From: JAVBWO01 sp036677375
Lineage (GTDB): Bacteria > Bacillota > Dehalobacteriia > UBA4068 > UBA4997
Assembly: GCA_036677375.1 (NCBI GenBank)
Contig: JAVBWO010000012.1
Span: 186,001-250,000, forward strand
Reading direction: 5' to 3'
DNA length: 64,000 nucleotides
In this document: positions 1 through 8,653 of the stretch, in pieces
How positions within the stretch are numbered: the stretch's first letter is position 1
Layout: the number at the start of each line of letters is the position of its first letter
The notes under the pieces: generated by a model
Told to the model about the DNA's origin: nothing
Databases searched by the model: none
What the model saw: only the letters and a program-made list of their open reading frames with translations
Translations under genes and position numbers: made by a program

Positions 1-771
1 TTTCACAAAATCTCCCCCTTTTCGATATTTTTCTGTTATTCTGTTCTACAGTGAAACGCCGGACGATACCAGCTTATATCTATACCATAATCCCAAAGCG
101 CGGTAATAAATTTGAGGATAAAACGGGCTATGGTAAAAGAAAACTGCAGGGGCACATCATGACCACCATCAGAAAAATGAGCAAATATCAGCAATTGGGA
201 ATATTCAAACAATATTTTCATATAACATTCTATACTAAAATGATTGTTTGTCAATATGCAACAATTGGCTTTCACAGAAAAGTCCATTTTAAATAAATCC
301 TGCTAAACAGTTTAAGAAATTTTAACGGTAAAAAAACAAAAAAATATGTTAATAATTATAGTACAAATAAAAGTAAGCTTCTGAATTTAAAATTTTTTTA
401 TTTTTTATTTTGAATTGGTCCGTATCCAGTAATTTTTTGGAAAAATGATTTAAAATGACAGAATTCGACATTAAAAATTCGCAAAAATTATTGATAATTA
501 TTCAAAACAATTACTACATTTAAAATTAATTTCTTTACAAAGACAACCTTATTATAACATTATAACCAGATAATCCAGCATTTACCAATGCGGAAAATTT
601 CAATAATTAAAAAAATTTTTGCAGGGATTTCAAAAGAAGACGCGAATATATTCACAAACAATAAAGCAATAAAGCCATGGACATGTCAGTATAATGTCAT
701 CTTTTCTTTCTTACATGATTAAGGTTCACCTTCAGTATGAGTAAGAAGAATATGCCATTTCGGACAGGATG

Positions 772-803
772 AGCAAAAGCCAGCCTTCGGGCTGGCTTTT
801 TTG
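772..803 (+). terminator. Rho-independent terminator-like hairpin (copy 1)
   Basis: The arms AAGCCAGCC and GGCTGGCTT enclose a TTCG-type loop and are followed by a run of six T, the classic intrinsic terminator shape. No gene ends just upstream, so it may close a small transcript from the AT-rich region. A near copy of the same element lies at 950-985. Confidence 0.65.
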
Positions 804-949
804 AACGGATCACCGTAAGCCGGCAGGTATCAAATCTGTCAAATCAATTTTCTGTCATAATCTTCCTTATATCACAATATCACAGATAAGGGAATCCGGG
901 TTTTGTAACAGATTTATAGAAATCCATAGCATGTTTTCAGCATGTACTA

Positions 950-985
950 GGATGAGCAAGCGCCAGCCTTCAGGCTGGCGTTTAT
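950..985 (+). promoter_or_regulatory. Leader hairpin (copy 2) before the CoA-transferase gene
   Basis: CGCCAGCC and GGCTGGCG form an 8-bp stem around a TTCA loop, followed by TTTATTTT and then at once by the ribosome binding site AAGGAGG (989-995) of the first gene. The preceding GGATGAGCAA is shared with copy 1. Its position in the untranslated leader suggests an attenuator or an mRNA-stabilising hairpin rather than a gene-end terminator. Confidence 0.5.
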
Positions 986-1005
986 TTTAAGGAGGCAAAT
1001 ACATC

Positions 1006-2205
1006 ATGGAGTTTTTAAAAGGGATCAAGGTGTTGGATATGACACAGTTTCTTTCCGCTTCCTACTGCACCCAAATTCTGGGCGACTTCGGCGCGGATGT
1101 CATGAAGATTGAACAACCGGGGAAAGGCGAAGTCTACAGAACCTACGGACCAAAGTTCATCCATGGCGAAAGCACCAGCTTTTTAGCCATGAATAGAAAT
1201 AAGCGCAGCCTCACCCTGAATATCAAGACTCCGGAAGGCCAGGAGGTTTTACGCAGGCTGGCCAAAGACGCCGACGTTCTGGTGGAAAATTTCCGTACCG
1301 GTACGCTGAAGAAATACGCCTTGGATTATGAAAGCCTAAAAACCGTCAATCCCCGTCTCGTCTACTGTTCCGTTTCCGGGTTTGGGCAGACCGGACCTTA
1401 TGCCGAAAAGGGCGGCTTTGATCTGACGGCGCAAGCCATGTCCGGACTGATGTACGTGACCGGTGAAGCGGACCGTCCTCCCGTTAAAGTCGGCTATCCC
1501 ATCACCGATATCGGCGGCGGGCTCTATGCCGCCTTGGGCATCGTGGCCGCTTTGTGCGGCAGAGAGAAAAGCGGTCTGGGCCAGTTGGTTGACACCTCTT
1601 TATTTGAAGCGGGCGTTGCTTGGGGTATGATGGCCAGCTTGAACTATTTTGCCGATGGCTCCGTCCAGGGACGCATGGGTTCGGCCAGTCCGCAGAATGC
1701 TCCTTACCAAGCCTTTACCGTAAAAGACGGCGCTTTTACCATGGGTACCGGCAACGACGTGCTCTGGGAAAAATTTTGCCAGGTCTTTGAAATTACTTAT
1801 CTCTTGCAGGATGAACGTTATCAAGATAATGCTTCCCGGGTCAAAAACCAAGACCCCCTGGCTGCCGATATTGAGAAGGCTCTTGCAGATCTGACGGTGG
1901 CGGACTGCCTTGAAAGAATGGACAGCGTCGGCATCCCGTGCGGCGCCATCAATTCCATTGATAAGGTGGTCAGCGACCCTCATGTCACCAATCGCGGCAT
2001 GGTCTTAAAGATCAACCACCCCTCAGCCGGCGAGATTCCTAATATTGCTTTCCCGGTTCACTTTTCCGGTCAAACCTGCCCGGTACGGTATGCCCCTCCC
2101 CTCTTGGGCCAGCACAGCCGCGAGATATTGTCTGAGGCCGGTTATAGCAAGGAAGAAATCGACCAACTGATCCAAAAAGGCGTTACCAGCTCGGTGAACG
2201 CATAA
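1006..2205 (+). CDS. Class III CoA-transferase (CaiB/BaiF family)
   Basis: This 399-residue protein belongs to the family III CoA-transferases (formyl-CoA, carnitine, succinyl-CoA:acid transferases), which move CoA between carboxylic acids through an aspartyl-CoA anhydride. The N-terminal motif KGIKVLDMTQFLSASYCTQ, a VENFRTGTL motif and the probable catalytic Asp168 in PITDIGGGLYAA are visible, and the length is normal for the family. The ATG start is set by AAGGAGG ten bases upstream. It opens a co-directional run of catabolic genes. The acid it activates is unknown; in this context methylmalonate or another ring-opening product is possible, but that is inference. Confidence 0.85.
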   Translation: MEFLKGIKVLDMTQFLSASYCTQILGDFGADVMKIEQPGKGEVYRTYGPKFIHGESTSFLAMNRNKRSLTLNIKTPEGQEVLRRLAKDADVLVENFRTGTLKKYALDYESLKTVNPRLVYCSVSGFGQTGPYAEKGGFDLTAQAMSGLMYVTGEADRPPVKVGYPITDIGGGLYAALGIVAALCGREKSGLGQLVDTSLFEAGVAWGMMASLNYFADGSVQGRMGSASPQNAPYQAFTVKDGAFTMGTGNDVLWEKFCQVFEITYLLQDERYQDNASRVKNQDPLAADIEKALADLTVADCLERMDSVGIPCGAINSIDKVVSDPHVTNRGMVLKINHPSAGEIPNIAFPVHFSGQTCPVRYAPPLLGQHSREILSEAGYSKEEIDQLIQKGVTSSVNA

Positions 2206-2225
2206 AAATAAGGGAGGACAACGTA

Positions 2226-3587
2226 ATGAGTGAAGCCATGGAGTGCCGCATGAAAGGCGCCTTGCTGGAAGCCGACCGCTGTCTGCAATGTTATGACCCA
2301 CCTTGCGCCAAGGGTTGCCCCGCCGGCGTAGAGGTGGATCGTTTCATCCGTCTTTTAAGCAAGGGGGATTTCGCAGGCGCTGCCGCTGTAATTGAAAAAG
2401 ACAATCCCATGGGTTGGATCTGCGGTTATATCTGCCCGCAAGAAAGCCTGTGTCAGAAAAACTGTATCTCGCATCAATTAGGGCATCCCATCGACATTAA
2501 GATCCTACAGCAATACGCCATTGCCCAAAGCCGCGCCATGGGAGAAGGACATCAAGGTTTGAACAAAAATATACTCGCCTCCCAGCGGTTAAACATCAAC
2601 GGCAGCATTTGCGAAATCGATACGCCGGAGCAAGGTTTTGGTAAAGCCGCGGTGGTTGGCGGCGGACCCGGCGGCATGACCTGCGCCGCTTATTTGCATC
2701 AACTAGGCTATGAAGTGGATTTATTTGAAGCCGGAACAAAACTGGGCGGCAGAATGACAAAGGGTATCCCCTCCTTCCGGATGGATCAGAATATGCTTTA
2801 CGGCGAGCTTGACCAAATAGCCGCCGGCATCAAAGTCAACTTCGGCAAAAAACTGGGCCGGGATTTTTCCCTGTCGGATTTAAAAGCGCAAGGATTCCAG
2901 AGTATCTTCCTCGCTACAGGCAAATGGAATGAGAAAATGCTGCCTTTGCCTGGAGCCGATCTGGCTGGCGTTTACGGTTCTGACGAGATCTTGACCGGCA
3001 CGGACTGGCAAAAATCAGGTCACCAAAAAGCGGCGATCATCGGCGCCGGCAATGTGGCCATGGATGTGGCGCGGGTGCTTTACCGGGGCGGTCTGAAAGA
3101 AGTTCATGTCTTCTTCATCGGAGCCAATCCGGAAGTGACCGCCTGGCCGGAAGAACGGGAAGAAGTATTCACAGACGGCGGTATCCTTCATATGCTGGCC
3201 ATCCCGGAAATAATCCTGGGTGAGGTCGGCAAGGTCGCCGGCTTGAAGCTAAACCGCTCCAAGGTATTAAGGAAGCCGGACGGCAATTGGAGTGTGGAAT
3301 CCCTGCCGGATGATCTGGATTTCAATTATCCCGTAGATATGGTTGTCATGGCCATCGGTTGCGGCACTTTCAAGCAGGAGTTGGAAGCTCTCGGTTTGAA
3401 GGTGGATACCATGGGTCATATCTTAGTGGATGAAAATTTGGAAACCAATGTGCCGGGTGTTTTTGCAGGAGGAGATACCATCGGACAAGGACGCGGCGCT
3501 GTGGTTCAGGCCATTGGCGACGGTAAACGCGCCGCTTTGAATATGCATGCTTATTTGCAGGGTCTGGCCCAAAAGGAGGGCAAATAA
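2226..3587 (+). CDS. preT: Dihydropyrimidine dehydrogenase, FAD/FeS subunit (PreT-like)
   Basis: The protein (453 residues) is a GltD/PreT-type flavoprotein that passes electrons from NAD(P)H through FeS clusters and FAD to a partner subunit. Cys19, 22, 27, 31 and Cys66, 70, 76, 80 form the N-terminal FeS-binding cysteine sets. An FAD-binding VVGGGPGGM lies near residues 143-151 and a second nucleotide-binding IIGAGNVAMD near 270. The C-terminal GVFAGGDT motif is typical. The stop abuts the start of the PreA-like gene, so the two subunits are translationally linked. Alone it could be read as a small glutamate synthase subunit, but the PreA partner makes pyrimidine reduction the better call. 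Confidence 0.8.
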   Translation: MSEAMECRMKGALLEADRCLQCYDPPCAKGCPAGVEVDRFIRLLSKGDFAGAAAVIEKDNPMGWICGYICPQESLCQKNCISHQLGHPIDIKILQQYAIAQSRAMGEGHQGLNKNILASQRLNINGSICEIDTPEQGFGKAAVVGGGPGGMTCAAYLHQLGYEVDLFEAGTKLGGRMTKGIPSFRMDQNMLYGELDQIAAGIKVNFGKKLGRDFSLSDLKAQGFQSIFLATGKWNEKMLPLPGADLAGVYGSDEILTGTDWQKSGHQKAAIIGAGNVAMDVARVLYRGGLKEVHVFFIGANPEVTAWPEEREEVFTDGGILHMLAIPEIILGEVGKVAGLKLNRSKVLRKPDGNWSVESLPDDLDFNYPVDMVVMAIGCGTFKQELEALGLKVDTMGHILVDENLETNVPGVFAGGDTIGQGRGAVVQAIGDGKRAALNMHAYLQGLAQKEGK

Positions 3588-4826
3588 ATGGTAAGAAGAG
3601 ATTTGAGCATCAATTTCTGCGGATTCCACTGTATCAACCCTTTCTTTTTAGCCGCCTGTCCTGTCAGCCGCACCGGAGAGATGGTACAGCGGGCCTTTGA
3701 AGCAGGCTGGGGAGGTGTTGTGACCAAAAGCATTTCCTTGGATCAGGACTTGCCGGATCACAGCCTTTCGCCCCGCTTTTGCGGTCTGCGTCCCGGCGGC
3801 AGCGGGCTGAAATTACAAAAAAATATCATTGGCATGGGCAATATGGACTTTCGCATCGATATATCGGTGAAAGACACTTTTGATAGTTTTGCCCGGGCCA
3901 AAGCAGCCTACCCTGACCGCATGCTCATTATCAGTGTCAAGGGAAAATTTCAAAGAGAAGAATGGCATAAACTGTCCCTTTTGGCCAAAGCAGCCGGAGC
4001 CGACGCCGTAGAGGCCTGCCTTTCCTGCCCGGACGCGGGAGCCGGCGGCAGCATCGGACAAAATCCGGAAGCTTTGCAGAAAGTCCTTTCCTGGATGCGG
4101 GAAGTCATTGATCTGCCCATTCTGGTCAAAATGACTCCTCATGTCACCAATTCCGCTATGATCGCCAATGCGGCGAAGGAAGGCGGCGCCGTGGCGGTGA
4201 GCGCCATCAACACCTTCAAAGGCATCGGCGGCATTAATTTAGCAAATGAAACACCTCTGCCCACAGTACGGAATCATTCCACCTCCGTAGGAATTTCCGG
4301 CGCTAACATACGCCCCATGGCGCAATACTGCGTTTACGAAGTTGCCAAGAATGTCAGCGATTTGCAGATTTCCGGCGTAGGCGGCATAACCTGCGCGCAA
4401 GACGCCATCGAATATTTACTTTTAGGAGCCAGCACCATTCAGGTAGGCACACAGGTCATGCACGAAGGCTACCGCTTGGTGGAAGATATGGCGGAAGGCT
4501 TGAGCCGCTATTTGGAAAAGCACCACTATCGCAGCGTCAGAGAAATGGTGGGCTCGGCCCTCTCCTCTTATGTGGCATCCACGGAAGGTCTAAGCCGGGA
4601 ACAGCAGTTGAAGTCCAATGTGGATCAGGAACTGTGCATCCACTGCGGCCGCTGTTATATCGCCTGCCGCGACGGCGCTTACCAAGCCATTCGATTCAGC
4701 GAAGACCGGGAGGCTACCGTCGAAAAAGAAGACTGCGTGGGCTGCGGCCTTTGCCGTCTGGTTTGTCCCGTGCCCGGCGCCATTTATTTTACGGATGACG
4801 CAGGCAGAAGGGATGCCTTGAATTAA
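3588..4826 (+). CDS. preA: Dihydropyrimidine dehydrogenase, catalytic FMN subunit (PreA-like)
   Basis: This 412-residue protein has a dihydroorotate dehydrogenase-like FMN barrel followed by a two-[4Fe-4S] ferredoxin domain (CIHCGRCYIAC and CVGCGLCRLVC, residues about 348-400). With PreT it would reduce uracil- or thymine-like rings. The barrel carries VVTKSIS near 44-50, SCPD at 146-149 and GQNP at 157-160. In E. coli PreA and mammalian enzymes, as I recall them, the first motif reads SCPH and the loop to GQ is longer; mammalian enzymes carry a catalytic Cys there. Here the loop is short, has no Cys, and offers Ser155. Substrate preference may therefore differ from the model enzymes. Confidence 0.78.
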   Translation: MVRRDLSINFCGFHCINPFFLAACPVSRTGEMVQRAFEAGWGGVVTKSISLDQDLPDHSLSPRFCGLRPGGSGLKLQKNIIGMGNMDFRIDISVKDTFDSFARAKAAYPDRMLIISVKGKFQREEWHKLSLLAKAAGADAVEACLSCPDAGAGGSIGQNPEALQKVLSWMREVIDLPILVKMTPHVTNSAMIANAAKEGGAVAVSAINTFKGIGGINLANETPLPTVRNHSTSVGISGANIRPMAQYCVYEVAKNVSDLQISGVGGITCAQDAIEYLLLGASTIQVGTQVMHEGYRLVEDMAEGLSRYLEKHHYRSVREMVGSALSSYVASTEGLSREQQLKSNVDQELCIHCGRCYIACRDGAYQAIRFSEDREATVEKEDCVGCGLCRLVCPVPGAIYFTDDAGRRDALN

Positions 4827-4834
4827 AAGGATAA

Positions 4835-4869
4835 AACAGCCGCACCTCCTTTGCCGGGTGTGGCTGTTA
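4835..4869 (+). other. Intercistronic hairpin without T-run
   Basis: AACAGCC-g-CACC pairs with GGTG-t-GGCTGTT around a short loop just after preA. No T-tract follows, so it is more likely an mRNA-processing or partial-termination element between preA and the transporter genes than a strong terminator. Confidence 0.45.
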
Positions 4870-4924
4870 TGATCAAAAATGCTTTCATACATTAAAATAA
4901 TAGCTAAGGAAGGGAGGCCCAAAT

Positions 4925-6481
4925 TTGACACAGGACGATTATATTCTAGAGTTTCAGAATGTTACCAAACGTTTCCCCGGGATCATCGCCAACGACAAAG
5001 TAAATCTAAAAATCAAAAGAGGAGAAATTCACGCTCTTTTAGGTGAGAACGGCGCCGGGAAGAGCACTTTAATGAATGTTTTGGTGGGACTCTACACTCC
5101 GGACGAGGGACAAATCCTCATGAACGGAGAAAAGGTAGAGATCAAAAGCCCAAAGGATTCCATCCATCTGGGGATCGGCATGGTACACCAGCATTTTAAG
5201 CTGGTAGAAGAACTATCGGTTATGGAAAACATCGTGATCGGCTATGAAAAGCAAGGCTTTGCTTTACATAAAAAGGCAACCTGCAAACAGTTGGAAGAGC
5301 TGTCCGAGCACTATCACTTACCCATCGACCCCAAGGCACTGATCCGGGATCTGTCCGCCGGAGAAAAGCAAAGAGTAGAGATCGTCAAGATGCTTTACCG
5401 CAATGTGAACTTTCTTATTTTGGACGAACCCACTTCAGTTCTCACGCCCCAGGAAGCAGAAAAACTTTTCGATTATCTCCGGGAAATGAAGGCCGACAAC
5501 AAGACCGTTATTTTCATCAGTCATAAGCTGGATGAAGTAATGGCCATCGCGGACCGGGTCACCATTCTGCGCCAGGGCAAACTCATCGAGACTATGGAAA
5601 AAGCGGAAACCAATCCCAAAGACTTAGCCAGAAAGATGATCGGCAAAGAAATGCAAAGTATTGAAAAGAAAATCAACGATCATTTGGACAATGCCCCCGT
5701 TATCATTGCAGGCAAAAACTTAAACGCCAAAGGTGACGAAGGAGTCTTAGCCATCAAGGATGTCAATATTGAGATCCGCCAGGGCGAGATCCTGGGCATC
5801 GCCGGCGTTTCCGGCAATGGGCAGTCAGAGCTGGCACAGGTCTTGACCGGCCTGCGTCATCTGGAATCCGGGCAAATCACGGTAAACGGCAAAGAAATCC
5901 GTGGCGGCGCTATGAGCTTTATAAATGCTAAAGTGGGTCATATTCCGGAAGACCGCATCGGTACCGGCTCCATCCCTTCCTTCAGCGTTTTGGAAAACGT
6001 CATTTTGAAGAAATACAAAAAACCGCCCATCAAGCGCGGCCCCTTCATCGATTACAGGAAAGCCGCCTATTTCGGCAAAAATCTGCTCAAAGAATTTGAC
6101 GTCAGAATGCCGTCCTATGATATGCCGGTGAAGCTTCTTTCCGGCGGTAACATGCAAAAACTGATTTTCGCCCGGGAGATCGACAACGACCCACAGGTCA
6201 TCATCGCGGTACATCCCAGCTACGGCCTGGATGTCTTGGCTGTGGATATGGTTCATCAATACTTGATTAAAGAACAGCAGCGAGGCTGCGCCATCTTACT
6301 GATCTCCGAGGACTTAGATGAGATCCTCACCCTTTCCGATTCCATCGCGGTCATGTACAAACATACCCTAACACCCAAACGGAACCGCAATGACTGGACC
6401 ATTGATGAAATAGGCTATGCCATGATGGGGATTGGCAAAAATCAGGCTACTGCCCAAGACGGGGGGGAACATATCGCATGA
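4925..6481 (+). CDS. Nucleoside/nucleobase-type ABC importer, double ATPase subunit
   Basis: The protein (518 residues) has two ABC ATPase domains as in the BmpA/NupA/RnsB class of importers. Domain 1 has Walker A GENGAGKST, signature LSAGEKQRV and Walker B LILDEPTSVL. Domain 2 has the usual degenerate Walker A (GVSGNGQSE) and an LSGGNMQK signature, and its Walker B region reads IIAVHPSYGLDV. The start is TTG, chosen for the strong AAGGAAGGGAGG site eight bases upstream. It overlaps the next permease gene by ATGA. The neighbours make a pyrimidine, nucleoside or thiamin-related compound the likely cargo; the sequence alone does not prove the ligand. Confidence 0.85.
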   Translation: MTQDDYILEFQNVTKRFPGIIANDKVNLKIKRGEIHALLGENGAGKSTLMNVLVGLYTPDEGQILMNGEKVEIKSPKDSIHLGIGMVHQHFKLVEELSVMENIVIGYEKQGFALHKKATCKQLEELSEHYHLPIDPKALIRDLSAGEKQRVEIVKMLYRNVNFLILDEPTSVLTPQEAEKLFDYLREMKADNKTVIFISHKLDEVMAIADRVTILRQGKLIETMEKAETNPKDLARKMIGKEMQSIEKKINDHLDNAPVIIAGKNLNAKGDEGVLAIKDVNIEIRQGEILGIAGVSGNGQSELAQVLTGLRHLESGQITVNGKEIRGGAMSFINAKVGHIPEDRIGTGSIPSFSVLENVILKKYKKPPIKRGPFIDYRKAAYFGKNLLKEFDVRMPSYDMPVKLLSGGNMQKLIFAREIDNDPQVIIAVHPSYGLDVLAVDMVHQYLIKEQQRGCAILLISEDLDEILTLSDSIAVMYKHTLTPKRNRNDWTIDEIGYAMMGIGKNQATAQDGGEHIA

Positions 6482-7623
6482 TCAAAATCGAAAAAAGGCG
6501 TACGCCGGCTTTATCTACCAGCATTTTGGTCGGCGTTTTAGCAGTGATCCTGGCTCTGCTCATCAGCGGCATCGTATTAAAGGTCATGGGCTATGACCCC
6601 GTTAAAGTTTTCGGAGAATCTTTCAGCAAGACTTTCTTCACATTAAACGGTGTTTTAGAAAACCTTGTTATGCTGGTTCCCCTTTCCCTTTGCGCTTTAT
6701 CCGTGGTGGTAGCGGCCAAAGCGGGCCTCTGGAATATCGGGGTTGAGGGACAGTTTTACGCCGGCGCCATCGCTGCAACCGGCGTGGCCATGCTGATGCC
6801 CAACGCCCCCGGCATCGTGGTGATCCCGGTAATGATCATTGCCGGTGCCCTGGTGGCCGGTCTTTTATGCTATATCTCTGTTCTGCCCAAGATCTATTTT
6901 AATATCAGCGAGATCCTGACCACCATTCTTTTAAACAGCGTTGTGGTTTTATTCGTACGATGGCTGGTCTACGGCCCCTGGAAAGATCCCTCCACTATGG
7001 CGGCGCAAACCATTCCCATCGCGGATGCGGCAAAGCTGCCCATTCTGGTACAAGGTTCCAGGCTGCATCTCGGAGTAGTGATCGCCATTGCGGTCATTGT
7101 GACCTGCCATTTCTATCTCAAAAATACCGTTTCCGGTTTTGAGCTGAGAATGGTGGGGGAAAACGCCAAAGGCTCCCGGTACAACGGCGTCAATATTAAA
7201 AAATATTTCTTTATTGCCATGCTGCTTTCCGGCGTTTTATCCGGGATGGCCGGTTCCTTGGAGATCTCCGGGGTGGTACACCGCCTCCAGCCCACCATCG
7301 CAGGGGACTATGGTTTTTCCGCTTTTGCCGTTGCCTGGGTAGCGCGACTGAATGTCTATGCCATCGCCATCATCAGCTACCTGTTCTCAGGGCTTTTAGT
7401 GGCTGGGTATAAAATGCAGATGATGTCTCTGCCCTACTCTATCACTGGTATGATGAAGGGCCTTATCCTCATCTTGGTTCTGGGCGGCGAATTCTTGGCT
7501 TATTACAAGATCACCTTTGTTAAAAAAGCCCGGACACTTTTACAAACCCAGGAAAATGAAAGCAAGCTTCCGGTTGCGGAAGCATTAGAACATGCGAAAA
7601 TATTAGAAGATAAGGAAGCTTAA
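6478..7623 (+). CDS. ABC importer permease 1 (NupB/YufP-like)
   Basis: This 381-residue integral membrane protein is of the BPD_transp_2 family found with BMP-type binding proteins. It has about ten hydrophobic segments and the central motif AAKAGLWNIGVEGQFYAGA, which contains the conserved NIGVEGQ element of the family. It overlaps the ATPase gene by four bases, so translation is coupled. With the next permease it should form the heterodimeric membrane channel of the importer. Confidence 0.85.
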   Translation: MIKIEKRRTPALSTSILVGVLAVILALLISGIVLKVMGYDPVKVFGESFSKTFFTLNGVLENLVMLVPLSLCALSVVVAAKAGLWNIGVEGQFYAGAIAATGVAMLMPNAPGIVVIPVMIIAGALVAGLLCYISVLPKIYFNISEILTTILLNSVVVLFVRWLVYGPWKDPSTMAAQTIPIADAAKLPILVQGSRLHLGVVIAIAVIVTCHFYLKNTVSGFELRMVGENAKGSRYNGVNIKKYFFIAMLLSGVLSGMAGSLEISGVVHRLQPTIAGDYGFSAFAVAWVARLNVYAIAIISYLFSGLLVAGYKMQMMSLPYSITGMMKGLILILVLGGEFLAYYKITFVKKARTLLQTQENESKLPVAEALEHAKILEDKEA

Positions 7624-7649
7624 ATAAGCGGAAAGAAAGGAGGAAAATC

Positions 7650-8585
7650 ATGGATCTTGATCTCAGAACCATTTGTTGGATCATAGGTATGGGAATCACC
7701 GCCGGCACTCCCCTGCTTTACGCAGCCGTAGGCGAAGTTTTAGCGGAGAGATGCGGCGTTTTGAATTTGGGATTGGAAGGCTTAATGTTAATGGGCGCCA
7801 TTACAGGTTTTATCGTGGCGCAAAAAACATCAAACCTTATATTAGCGCTTGTAACGGTGATTATCGTTTCCGCTTTTTTAGGCTTGATCCTGGCGGTTTT
7901 AATGATTACCGTCAGAGCCAATCAGGTGGCGACAGGCGTAGCCTTTACCATCTTTTGCACCGGTTTCAGCGCCTTAATCGGCAAAGCCTATGTAGGAACC
8001 CTGGCGAAGGTTTCCTTCAAAAAACTGGAAATGGGATTTTTAAGCGGATCGGAGCCATTGCGTCTTATTTTTAGTCAGGACGCTTTGGTTTACGCAGGCT
8101 TCATCATTTGTATCTTGGCCGGTCTTTTTGTTTATAAAACCAGGCCCGGTCTGCACCTGCGGGCGGCTGGCGACAACCCCGCCACCTTGGACAGCTTAGG
8201 CGTCAATGTCATCCGGGTTCGTTACCTCTACTTGATTGTAGGCAGTATTTTGGCCGGTATCGGCGGCGCTTACCTTTCTCTCGCTTATAGCCCCGGCTGG
8301 ATCGAAAACATGGCGGCAGGACGCGGCTGGCTCACCATCGCTTTGGTCAACTTTGCGCTCTGGAAACCGCAGAATTCCATCGGAGGCGCCTACCTTTTCG
8401 GGATCTTCTATGCTTTGAGTTATCGCCTGGAAGCCATGGGGGTAAATGTTCCTTCCTATTTTCTAAGAATGATCCCTTATCTCTTGCCTTTGCTGATTTT
8501 AATCTTAGTCAACCTACGTAACCGCAGCAAGACCAGCGTTGCACCGAAAACTTTAGCCGTACCTTATGTCAGGGAGGCTAAATAA
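7650..8585 (+). CDS. ABC importer permease 2 (NupC/YufQ-like)
   Basis: This is the second permease (311 residues) of the BMP-type importer. The motif CGVLNLGLEGLMLMGA near residue 35 is the hallmark of this subunit and matches the NIGVEGQ element of permease 1. It has about eight to ten hydrophobic segments. It follows permease 1 by 26 bases with the site AAAGGAGG before its ATG. Order ATPase-permease-permease-binding protein is complete, so the importer should be functional. Confidence 0.85.
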   Translation: MDLDLRTICWIIGMGITAGTPLLYAAVGEVLAERCGVLNLGLEGLMLMGAITGFIVAQKTSNLILALVTVIIVSAFLGLILAVLMITVRANQVATGVAFTIFCTGFSALIGKAYVGTLAKVSFKKLEMGFLSGSEPLRLIFSQDALVYAGFIICILAGLFVYKTRPGLHLRAAGDNPATLDSLGVNVIRVRYLYLIVGSILAGIGGAYLSLAYSPGWIENMAAGRGWLTIALVNFALWKPQNSIGGAYLFGIFYALSYRLEAMGVNVPSYFLRMIPYLLPLLILILVNLRNRSKTSVAPKTLAVPYVREAK

Positions 8586-8653
8586 AGATAAAATAAAATT
8601 TAATGACAAAGGAAGAAGGCAGAAAACAAAAAGGAGAAAGAGGAGGTAGATTT

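Larger units (their letters stand above)
1..1005. other. AT-rich gene-free region
   Basis: This stretch is strongly AT-rich and holds no open reading frame I can support. The short frames on both strands near positions 36-296 overlap each other, lack good ribosome binding sites and resemble no family. The right part holds two similar GC-rich hairpins, listed separately, the second directly before the first gene. Base composition differs sharply from the genes to the right. Confidence 0.6.

Noticed and set aside
36..296. Overlapping 83- and 81-codon frames on both strands
   Set aside because: They overlap each other in AT-rich DNA, have no ribosome site and no family likeness.
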